A stretch of 27,857 bases of DNA, from the NCBI GenBank assembly GCA_964563495.1, contig CAZLYK010000069.1:1-27857 (forward strand), given 5' to 3'. The DNA is from CAZLYK01 sp964563495. Its GTDB lineage: Bacteria > Acidobacteriota > Blastocatellia > RBC074. Positions 15,836-23,745 of the stretch are shown here, in pieces (the first letter of the stretch is position 1; each line of letters begins with the position of its first letter). Under the pieces are notes generated by a model. It saw only the letters and a program-made list of their open reading frames with translations. It did not search any database and was not told the origin of the DNA. The position numbers and the translations under genes are program-made.

Positions 15836-18361
15836 CTAATGATGCTCCAATTCAACCAGCGTGACCAGCACCGCACCGGGCCCGCGGACATTGGTCTGTT
15901 TATTTTGCGGGTCTTTGGTGCTTTCGATGGGGGAGGAGAGGTGTTGTTGTAAAAATGCACGCACGGCTCGGGCTTGAGCCGGATCGCTGATCCGGCCTTT
16001 CGCCGTGGCATTAACTACCTTGCGCACGGCTTCCAGTTCCGGCACAGGTTGCGCTGCCCAAACCAGCCGGAATTGTTCCGTCCCGGGTTGGTCATCGAAG
16101 ACATACCAATCAGTTTGAAATCGCTCATTGGCGACGAGAAGCGCCGATCCATTGTGATGCGAAGGGATCGGGAAGAGCAGCACGTAAGGGCTTTCTCTTC
16201 CGGCCGGCTCTTCATTTAGTAAATAGAGATAGCCTTCCTGCGGGCTGGTCACGTTGAGTTTGAATTGCCAGCCCGGCTCAAAAATTTCGCGCCCGGACGA
16301 TTGAAATTCCGCCTGATAAGGCTTTCCGTCACGGTATTTTTGGACCGTCAAAAAGTAGCTCAAGTTGCGTTCAGGCAAAGCGGTGGCGGACTGAGCAGCT
16401 GGATTGACCGGGCGCGGGCGCAAGGCTTGCCAGACGAGAATACTGATCAGCCCTGCTGCGATCAATGCCATAATCAACCAGATGGGCTTGCGACGGCTGG
16501 GCGCAGCCGCCGGCGTTTGGGCGACGTCAGCCGCGGCTCGGTCAGGATCAAACGCCAATTCCAGCGGGCTTATTGCTTTCTGCTTATTTTTCTCCGGCAG
16601 GACGTCGCGTTGAAATTTTGCCGGAAGCGCGGGGTTGCCTACCTCATGACTATACAAGTTGAAGAGATGAATTCTAATGCCGTGTTTGACTTCGTGCTCT
16701 CCCAGATCGTGCAACATCGGCCGCCAGGGTGAAACCTCTTCCAGGACTTCGGCGACGTTGCGCGAAATAAGGATATGGCCTGCGTCACCGCAATCCATGA
16801 CACGTTGCGCCAGATTGATGCCGCTGCCGACGACGTTGCGGTTGGCGTTGATGTCGGCGGATTGAAAGACCGGCCCGCTGTGGATACCGATGCGCAACTT
16901 TATCTCTGGTTGTGCTTTCAAAGTGCGGATGATCTCGCACGCGCACCGCACAGGCGCGGTCACATCCTCCAGAAAGGCCAACGCCATTCCATCTCCCGCG
17001 GGCAAGCGCACCAATTGCCCGCGCTTATCCGCACGCCGGTAATCTTCGGTTTGCCGGACAATCTGTTGCAACGTCCGCATTAACTGAGTTTGCCGGTCAA
17101 TCGGTAAGAGGGAATAGCCGACAACGTCGCAAAACAGCACGTGCGCGATGTTTACGCTTTCAAGGGGTTTCGCCGCCCCCGTTAAGTTGGTGTTTGCGGC
17201 AAGCTCGCTGGTCTTGACCTGGTGGATTTGGGTTCGCGTGTCGCCGGGAGGCGAGATGGGCGAAGTGACGGCGAGTTCTTCTTCAAATTCCAGCCGCTTC
17301 TTGAGTTTCTTCAAATCGGACAGCAACACGGGCGCGCTCTGATACCGCTTCTCCACCTGTTTGGCCAACAGCTGTTTGACGATTTGTTCGATTTGAGCAG
17401 GAAACCGTTGGCCTGGCAGGGCCAGCGGCGGCGGCTCTTTTTCCAGGATCGCCACGATCGTGTGGCTGACTGTTTCACCGGTGAATGGTCGATGGCCCGT
17501 GAGCATTTCATATAACACTACGCCGAGACTGAATAGATCGGTGCGTGCATCAACCGCTTCGCTGCGTGCTTGTTCGGGCGACATATACGCGACGGTTCCC
17601 AGGATCGCGCCGGCCCTGGTCAACAGCTCCATCCGGGTTATTTCATCCGGATCAGACGACGCGTTTTCGACCAGTTTCGCCAAGCCAAAATCCAAGACCT
17701 TGACGATGCCGTCATTACGGATCATGACGTTTTCCGGCTTGATATCGCGATGAATGATGTTGGCTGCGTGCGCCGCTTGCAGCGCAGAGGCAATTTGTAT
17801 GGTGATCTCGAGCGTTTCGGACAAGGAGAGCACAGAGCGCTGGATTCTGGCGCGGAGCGTTTCACCTTGAACCAATTCCGACGCAAGAAAATGGGCTTCG
17901 CCTTCCACCCCGAATTCAAAAATCGTCAAAATGTTCGGGTGATTCAGGGCGGAGGCAGCAAAGGCCTCCTGCTCAAAACGCCGCAACCGGTCTTTGTCCT
18001 GTGCGATCCTGGCCGGCAAAACCTTCAGCGCGATTTTGCGCCGCAGGTTTGTATCCTTGGCTAAATACACTTCACCCATCCCGCCGGTGCCGAGCAACGA
18101 AAGGATCCGATAGCGACCGATCATTTGGCCGAGCAGCGAAGGCTTCTGATTTTGCGTCAATTGTGCGGCGGCAACATCAAGCGCCGTACGGTAAAGAAGT
18201 TCTTCGGAGTCGTCATGGTAGGCCAGCAGTTTTTCGACTTCGACGTACAGTTCAGCATCATCGCCACAGGCTTCTTTCAACCACGCCGCACGCTCTTCGG
18301 GGAATCGCGCCAATGCCTCATCAAAAAGCCGCCCGATGCGTTGATAGCGTTCAGGAGTCAT
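15836..18361 (-). CDS. Transmembrane Ser/Thr kinase fused to class III nucleotide cyclase and DUF4384-like sensor
   Basis: An 841-aa protein. An N-terminal helical segment (1-75) of the kind seen on acidobacterial kinases comes first. The Hanks-type kinase domain (about 84-350) has GTGGMGEV, Lys113, HRDIKPEN (Asp206), DFG (Asp224) and GTVAYMSPEQ, so all key residues are present. A class III cyclase domain (about 402-570) has metal aspartates Asp412 (FCDVVGYS) and Asp457 (PAGDG) plus Asn516 and Arg520 (NLAQR). The usual purine-selecting Lys is not obvious, so ATP versus GTP use is uncertain. A membrane helix lies at about 627-646, followed by an external DUF4384-like domain (about 667-775). 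The ATG at 18361 is preferred over a TTG three codons upstream. It is 27 bases after the cytochrome gene and 52 bases before the TPR-CHAT pair. Confidence 0.92.
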   Translation of the reverse strand: MTPERYQRIGRLFDEALARFPEERAAWLKEACGDDAELYVEVEKLLAYHDDSEELLYRTALDVAAAQLTQNQKPSLLGQMIGRYRILSLLGTGGMGEVYLAKDTNLRRKIALKVLPARIAQDKDRLRRFEQEAFAASALNHPNILTIFEFGVEGEAHFLASELVQGETLRARIQRSVLSLSETLEITIQIASALQAAHAANIIHRDIKPENVMIRNDGIVKVLDFGLAKLVENASSDPDEITRMELLTRAGAILGTVAYMSPEQARSEAVDARTDLFSLGVVLYEMLTGHRPFTGETVSHTIVAILEKEPPPLALPGQRFPAQIEQIVKQLLAKQVEKRYQSAPVLLSDLKKLKKRLEFEEELAVTSPISPPGDTRTQIHQVKTSELAANTNLTGAAKPLESVNIAHVLFCDVVGYSLLPIDRQTQLMRTLQQIVRQTEDYRRADKRGQLVRLPAGDGMALAFLEDVTAPVRCACEIIRTLKAQPEIKLRIGIHSGPVFQSADINANRNVVGSGINLAQRVMDCGDAGHILISRNVAEVLEEVSPWRPMLHDLGEHEVKHGIRIHLFNLYSHEVGNPALPAKFQRDVLPEKNKQKAISPLELAFDPDRAAADVAQTPAAAPSRRKPIWLIMALIAAGLISILVWQALRPRPVNPAAQSATALPERNLSYFLTVQKYRDGKPYQAEFQSSGREIFEPGWQFKLNVTSPQEGYLYLLNEEPAGRESPYVLLFPIPSHHNGSALLVANERFQTDWYVFDDQPGTEQFRLVWAAQPVPELEAVRKVVNATAKGRISDPAQARAVRAFLQQHLSSPIESTKDPQNKQTNVRGPGAVLVTLVELEHH

Positions 18362-18375
18362 GCCGTCCAAAAAGG

Positions 18376-18400
18376 ATGATTAATCCCGTCAATTTTTCTC
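18376..18400 (-). repeat. Degenerate half-copy (C) of the palindromic repeat
   Basis: On the minus strand this reads AAAATTGACGGGATTAATC, differing from the family arm (AAAATAGACAGGATTAA) at a few bases. It contains the TGA stop of the cytochrome gene (18391-18389). No second arm is visible nearby, so it looks like a decayed remnant. It lies in the 27-base gap before the kinase start. Confidence 0.45.
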
Positions 18401-19639
18401 AACCTGACTATCGACAGTGTAATCGAAGAAACCATTCATCATCTCTTCCCAGGTCTGTTCACCGAAACGGACCGGCTTGCCCGGGTCGGGGTTGAGCAGG
18501 TTCCTGGTCGAATTGTCATAATGTGCGACCGTTTCGATGCGGGTCCCCTTCGGAATCCGGATGGGTTTCTTCGGGTAGTAATAGACCTGCCAACCGAAAT
18601 CATACGTCGGAACCGACAAGAGAATTTCCGATCGTCCGTCAGGATAGATCGCGCGGTAGAGGTAGTCTTTGCCGCGCAGGTGCATATGAGGCATAAAGCT
18701 CCAGATGGTGACGTCTTCTTCGGCAGTCCAATTGGCTTTGATCTCATAATTTTCCGCATTGGCCGGGATGGTAAAGCGGGCGTCCCAGGCGGCCGTGGTC
18801 GTGATCACTTTATCGACCGGCCCCTTGGCGAACTTCAATCCAACCATGGAACGATCTTTGGTCACCTTGCCGTTCGGGGTATAGTGCATCTGAAAAACGA
18901 TATTGGACCCCGCTTTGATCAGCTTCGCCGTGCCGGGCTGAGCGATAAAGGGCGTCATCCCGGGCGAGAGGGCTCCAAGCAACCCCGTGCCGATATCCTG
19001 TCGTTTGGACTGCTTATCTTTCGGGTCCCGAACATAGATGACGATGTGATGAACGACCGAGAGATCGCCGGCTCTGGCTTCCATAGCGGCGATATACCTG
19101 TCTTCTTTGAAATTCGAAGGAACGGTGAGATAGATATAAGGCACTGCACCTTCGGCCGGAACGGTGAATTCCTCCGGCATCTGGAAGATCACGTCGGGCT
19201 CGCCGATTTGCCAACCGGTGGCAAACTTGGGAGCCGGCGGAAGGTCTTTCGGATTGCCTTCCGGCGCTCCACCGTCTACCCAGGCGACTATAGTCTCGAT
19301 CTCTTTTTGCAACATCCGGCGGTCGTTCGACCATTCACCGTATTTCGGGTCGGCGTGCCAGGGCGGCATTTGGCGTCCGGCGACTTTCTCGCGGATTGCC
19401 TTTGCCCACGGGCGGACTTCTTTATAAGTCATCAGTGACATCGGCGCGATTTCGCCCGCCCGGTGACAATTCATGCAGTTCTTGGCCAGGATCGGCGCGA
19501 TATCCTTATTGAAGGTCGGGCCTGCCAACCCGGATGCTTTGGCACCGCCCCCGCCAAAATGCAAATGCGAGAGGAAGGCAATCACGGCAATCAAACAGAT
19601 CACCAAGATCGAGTTGACAAGATGTGTACGCATCTTCAT
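18389..19639 (-). CDS. Exported cytochrome c fused to copper type II monooxygenase-like module
   Basis: A 416-aa protein. An N-terminal signal or anchor helix (about 7-26) precedes a cytochrome c domain with a CMNCH haem motif (Cys55, Cys58, His59) and a possible Met91 ligand (GRQMPPWH). From about residue 145 it resembles the peptidylglycine alpha-hydroxylating monooxygenase fold. The copper-ligand pattern is HH (197-198), MH (His252), HMH (318 and 320) and a late Met in WEEMM. Such fused proteins are frequent in Acidobacteriota, but the substrate is not known to me. AGGAGG four bases before the ATG supports this start; a second ATG two codons later is nearly as good. It reads toward the kinase gene with a 27-base gap, so it may lead the same transcript. 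Two hairpins lie in its upstream region. Confidence 0.85.
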   Translation of the reverse strand: MKMRTHLVNSILVICLIAVIAFLSHLHFGGGGAKASGLAGPTFNKDIAPILAKNCMNCHRAGEIAPMSLMTYKEVRPWAKAIREKVAGRQMPPWHADPKYGEWSNDRRMLQKEIETIVAWVDGGAPEGNPKDLPPAPKFATGWQIGEPDVIFQMPEEFTVPAEGAVPYIYLTVPSNFKEDRYIAAMEARAGDLSVVHHIVIYVRDPKDKQSKRQDIGTGLLGALSPGMTPFIAQPGTAKLIKAGSNIVFQMHYTPNGKVTKDRSMVGLKFAKGPVDKVITTTAAWDARFTIPANAENYEIKANWTAEEDVTIWSFMPHMHLRGKDYLYRAIYPDGRSEILLSVPTYDFGWQVYYYPKKPIRIPKGTRIETVAHYDNSTRNLLNPDPGKPVRFGEQTWEEMMNGFFDYTVDSQVEKN

Positions 19640-19681
19640 ATCGCCTCCTGAAACCGGTTGTGTTGAGTATCGTTGAGGACC

Positions 19682-19703
19682 GTGGCTCGAACATTCAAGC
19701 CAC
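19682..19703 (-). promoter_or_regulatory. Leader hairpin upstream of cytochrome gene
   Basis: GTGGCTCGAA (19682-19691) and TTCAAGCCAC (19694-19703) form a 10-bp stem with a 2-base gap. The single DNA mismatch becomes a U-G wobble in minus-strand RNA, so the transcript could pair fully. It sits about 43 bases upstream of the cytochrome ATG. Role unknown; an mRNA leader structure is inference. Confidence 0.35.
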
Positions 19704-19744
19704 TGATGAAAAGTCGGCTCATCTTACTCCAGTTCGGTTGAGTT

Positions 19745-19778
19745 AAAAAGTCTCCCCGGCGTTTCAACGCCGGGGAGA
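19745..19778 (-). terminator. Rho-independent-terminator-like hairpin, minus strand
   Basis: TCTCCCCGGCGTT (19751-19763) and AACGCCGGGGAGA (19766-19778) are a perfect 13-bp inverted repeat. On the minus strand the stem is followed by CTTTTTAAC, the usual terminator form. No minus-strand gene ends here; it lies upstream of the cytochrome gene. It could insulate that gene from antisense transcription or act as an attenuator, and it abuts the putative promoter of the plus-strand carboxylase gene. Confidence 0.5.
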
Positions 19779-19791
19779 GAGAAGCTATAAT
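19763..19791 (+). promoter_or_regulatory. Candidate sigma-70-type promoter for the carboxylase gene
   Basis: A perfect TATAAT lies at 19786-19791, about 37 bases before the ATG at 19829. Seventeen bases upstream of it is TTCAAC (19763-19768), a poor -35 match that lies in the loop region of the hairpin described separately. The -10 is convincing, the -35 is not. Confidence 0.35.
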
Positions 19792-19828
19792 CTTGCCCGC
19801 GAAACACACCCCAATCAAAAAAACCACC

Positions 19829-21376
19829 ATGATCGAAGATAAACTGCAATTATTACGCGAAAAGAATCAGGCGGCGGAGGCGGGCGGCGGCGCAGATCGG
19901 ATTGCCCGTCAGCACGCGGAAGGCAAAATGACCGCTCGTGAGCGCATAGAATTTCTGCTCGACGACGGCTCTTTTGAGGAATTTGACAAGCTCAAGATCC
20001 ACCGTTGCCGGGATTTCGGGATGGAGTCTCAGCCATATCCCGGAGATGGGTTCGTCACCGGCCACGGCCTGATCGACGGGCGAGAGGTCTTCGTCTTCGC
20101 TCAGGATTTCACGGTCTTCGGTGGCTCGCTCTCTGAAACCAATGCCGAGAAGGTCTGCAAAATCATGGACCTGGCGATGAAGGTCGGCGCTCCGGTGATC
20201 GGGTTGAACGATTCGGGCGGAGCGAGGATTCAGGAAGGAGTGGCCAGCCTGGGCGGCTATGCCGACATCTTCCTGCGCAATACTCTGGCTTCAGGCGTTG
20301 TCCCGCAGATCTCGGCTATTATGGGGCCGTGCGCCGGCGGCGCGGTCTACTCCCCGGCCATTACCGACTTTACAGTCATGGTCATGAACACCAGCTACAT
20401 GTTCATTACCGGCCCCGATGTGATCAAAACCGTGACTCACGAGGAGGTCAGCAAAGAGCAGCTCGGCGGAGCGATGACCCATAACCAAACCAGCGGCGTC
20501 GCTCATTTCGCCGTCGAAAACGAAGAAGACTGCTTGCGCGTGATACGTGAGCTGATCTCCTTTATCCCATCGAACAACCTGGAAGATCCTCCGCGGCGGA
20601 AGTGCGACGATCCGATCGAAAGATCCGACGCATCTCTCAATACGATCGTGCCGGCGGAATCCAACAAACCCTACGACATCCGGAGGATCATCGAGGCCGT
20701 GGTCGACCACGGCTACTTCTTCGAGATCCAGGAACACTTCGCGCGCAATCTCGTGATTGGCTTCGCCCGGCTGAACGGGCAGCCGGTTGGAATTGTAGCC
20801 AATCAACCGGCTTATCTGGCCGGAGTCCTCGATATAGATGCGAGCGTCAAGGGTGCGCGTTTCGTCCGCTTCTGTGATTGCTTCAATATTCCGATTATCA
20901 CTTTTGAGGACGTCCCCGGGTTCCTGCCCGGAGTCAACCAGGAATACGGCGGCATCATCCGCCACGGGGCCAAACTGCTCTATGCCTATGCCGAAGCGAC
21001 CGTCCCGAAGATTACGGTCGTGACGCGCAAAGCCTACGGCGGAGCCTATTGTGTCATGGGATCAAAACATATCCGGACGGATATCAATTTCGCTTATCCG
21101 ACCGCTGAGATTGCGGTCATGGGTGCTGAGGGCGCGGTCGGCATCCTCTACCGTCGTGAACTGGCCAACGGTTCCGACCCGGAAACCATTCGACGCGAGA
21201 AGATCGAAGAATATCAGGATAAATTCGCCTCGCCATACATTGCCGCCGAGCGCGGCTTTATCGACGAGGTGATCGAGCCGCGAGACACCAGGCAGAAGCT
21301 GATCCGCGCCCTGAAACTGCTTGAGAACAAGCGCGACTCAAACCCTCCGCGCAAACATGGAAATATCCCGCTTTGA
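19829..21376 (+). CDS. pccB: Acyl-CoA carboxylase carboxyltransferase (beta) subunit, propionyl-CoA carboxylase type
   Basis: A 515-aa protein, the usual length for PccB-type subunits. It transfers carboxyl from carboxybiotin to an acyl-CoA, most often propionyl-CoA to methylmalonyl-CoA, in the cytoplasm. Visible signatures are the N-terminal 'MTARERIEFLLDDGSFEE', the first crotonase-like half with GGARIQEGV and GPCAGGAVYSP, and the second half with EDVPGFLPG and GGAYCVMGS. The biotin-carboxylase/alpha subunit is not in the window. An upstream in-frame TTG (19793) is rejected because it overlaps the TATAAT region; the ATG at 19829 matches the family N-terminus, although no clear Shine-Dalgarno precedes it. 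Acetyl-, propionyl- or methylcrotonyl-CoA specificity cannot be settled by eye, so the symbol is provisional. It converges on the S41-like gene across a perfect palindrome. Confidence 0.9.
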   Translation: MIEDKLQLLREKNQAAEAGGGADRIARQHAEGKMTARERIEFLLDDGSFEEFDKLKIHRCRDFGMESQPYPGDGFVTGHGLIDGREVFVFAQDFTVFGGSLSETNAEKVCKIMDLAMKVGAPVIGLNDSGGARIQEGVASLGGYADIFLRNTLASGVVPQISAIMGPCAGGAVYSPAITDFTVMVMNTSYMFITGPDVIKTVTHEEVSKEQLGGAMTHNQTSGVAHFAVENEEDCLRVIRELISFIPSNNLEDPPRRKCDDPIERSDASLNTIVPAESNKPYDIRRIIEAVVDHGYFFEIQEHFARNLVIGFARLNGQPVGIVANQPAYLAGVLDIDASVKGARFVRFCDCFNIPIITFEDVPGFLPGVNQEYGGIIRHGAKLLYAYAEATVPKITVVTRKAYGGAYCVMGSKHIRTDINFAYPTAEIAVMGAEGAVGILYRRELANGSDPETIRREKIEEYQDKFASPYIAAERGFIDEVIEPRDTRQKLIRALKLLENKRDSNPPRKHGNIPL

Positions 21377-21377
21377 G

Positions 21378-21470
21378 AAAAATAGACAGGATCGACAAAA
21401 TTATGGCAGGATTTGACAAGCTAAGTGCTTGTCAAATCCTGCCATAATTTTGTCGATCCTGTCTATTTTT
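21378..21470. terminator. Perfect 43-bp inverted repeat (copy D), bidirectional terminator between convergent genes
   Basis: Positions 21378-21420 and 21428-21470 are exact reverse complements over 43 bp, separated by a 7-base loop (CTAAGTG). The arm starts AAAAATAGACAGGATCGACA and contains the family core GCAGGATTTGACAAG also seen in copy B. It begins two bases after the carboxylase stop and ends three bases before the S41-like stop. The stem ends in TATTTTT on both strands, as expected of a bidirectional intrinsic terminator. It also belongs to the dispersed repeat family. Confidence 0.85.
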
Positions 21471-21473
21471 CGG

Positions 21474-22757
<1,284 letters not shown>

Positions 22758-23110
22758 CTAGACAGCTCCTTTAAAAGCTAAATAAACTCGCGACGATCAG
22801 CCAAACGCCCAGCCGCACTGACAAAACAAACCGGCGAGACGTCCAGCCTGAATTCGGTCTCAAAACCGCAAATCGATGATACTACACGCTTAAAGACGAG
22901 CGCAAGGCGGCTAATCCGGCGCTTGAAAAGGATTCGATCGCGCCCGATAAAAAATGGCCGCCCGGATTCGTCCTTTCCGGGCGGCTCTACAGGAGGATAC
23001 CCCTTTGAAGAAACACCAGCTTGGTGTCTTTCTCAGTGAGCTAAGCTTAAGACGTCGAGACTCTCGATTAAGTTTCTTATTTGTTAAATCCGGGTCAGGC
23101 TTTTATCCGG
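22758..23110. other. 353-base intergenic region without a gene
   Basis: This holds the leader of the S41-like gene at the left, a minus-strand terminator at 22949-22985, and weak hairpins to the right of it. Those are ACACCA-GCT-TGGTGT at about 23016 and an interrupted CTTAA...TCGAG/CTCGA...TTAAG at about 23046-23072. No open frame with a credible start and ribosome site was found. Confidence 0.6.
22949..22985 (-). terminator. Rho-independent terminator, likely for the DinB-like gene
   Basis: GCCGCCCGGA (22957-22966) pairs with TCCGGGCGGC (22976-22985) over 10 bp with a 9-base loop. On the minus strand it is followed by CATTTTTTATC. It lies about 125 bases past the end of the DinB-like gene and upstream of the S41-like gene on the same strand, so it would separate the two transcripts. 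Confidence 0.7.
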
Positions 23111-23587
23111 TTATCCGGCCGCAACGATCTTTTCCAGTTGTTCGATGTGGTTGATATCGTGTCCGGCGACCAGCGCCATCAGGTCATTAATTGTCATGAC
23201 TCCCTGTTCGGGGTGATTAAGAATTCGCTCCCGATCGGTCCCGCTCAGACCGCGATAGAAGCCCAGATTCCACTGGCGCAGTGAGAGAAAAGCGGCCGCC
23301 TCGACCCTCCCATCCCCGACCGGCTCACGAGCCATCCAGTTATCCTGATCGAACGGCTGGATGACGTAGCCGTCGATCGTCGCTGCCTGACGGAAACGCG
23401 TGCCGAACATGAGCTCGACTTGAGCCAGATGAGTGAGAATCTGCGCGACATTCCATTTGCCGGGCTGATATGTCAGGCTCATTCCCTGAGGCCCCAGCTT
23501 TGACAGCAATTCACTGATCCGGTGAGGAGTCTCGGTGAGGACTGTCAACGGATCTCGGTTGCCTAGATATTTGGCATACGGGTTCAT
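23111..23587 (-). CDS. DinB-superfamily putative metal-dependent protein
   Basis: A 158-aa cytoplasmic protein of normal length for the DinB/YfiT four-helix-bundle superfamily. The metal-binding histidine triad is visible: His53 in ILTHLAQVE, and His143 with His147 in AGHDINHIEQ. Family members include thiol-S-transferases and many proteins of unknown function; no specific reaction can be assigned. AAGGG lies about eight bases before the ATG. It is transcribed away from the CocE-like hydrolase and ends upstream of a strong terminator. Confidence 0.85.
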   Translation of the reverse strand: MNPYAKYLGNRDPLTVLTETPHRISELLSKLGPQGMSLTYQPGKWNVAQILTHLAQVELMFGTRFRQAATIDGYVIQPFDQDNWMAREPVGDGRVEAAAFLSLRQWNLGFYRGLSGTDRERILNHPEQGVMTINDLMALVAGHDINHIEQLEKIVAAG

Positions 23588-23611
23588 GGATACATCCCTT
23601 TCTCAAACAAA

Positions 23612-23718
23612 ATTTTTGCAGGATGGAACAAGACCATCTCCAGTAAAATCCTGGACAAACCCTGTCTATCCTGTCTATTGTTCCCGTTCATGAATAGACA
23701 GGATTGACAGGATTTTTT
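23612..23718. repeat. Palindromic repeat copy E in a divergent intergenic region
   Basis: Positions 23612-23637 are identical to the reverse complement of 4010-4035 (26 bases). A second part pairs CCTGTCTATCCTGTCTATT (23661-23679) with AATAGACAGGATTGACAGG (23693-23711), 18 of 19 matching, with a 13-base loop. Unlike the other copies it lies between two divergent starts, the DinB-like and CocE-like genes, so it is not only a 3'-end element. Confidence 0.8.
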
Positions 23719-23745
23719 CAAGCTCAATGGGAGTGAAAAGGATCG

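Noticed and set aside
18521..19438. A 305-codon plus-strand frame antisense to the cytochrome gene
   Set aside because: The opposite strand encodes clear haem and copper motifs; this frame is a high-GC shadow.
20291..20965. A 224-codon minus-strand frame inside the carboxylase gene
   Set aside because: The plus-strand protein has full family signatures over this stretch; the antisense product is low-complexity and unlike any family.
22954..23154. A 66-codon plus-strand frame in the 22758-23110 gap
   Set aside because: It starts in a terminator hairpin, runs into the DinB-like gene on the opposite strand, and has no ribosome site.
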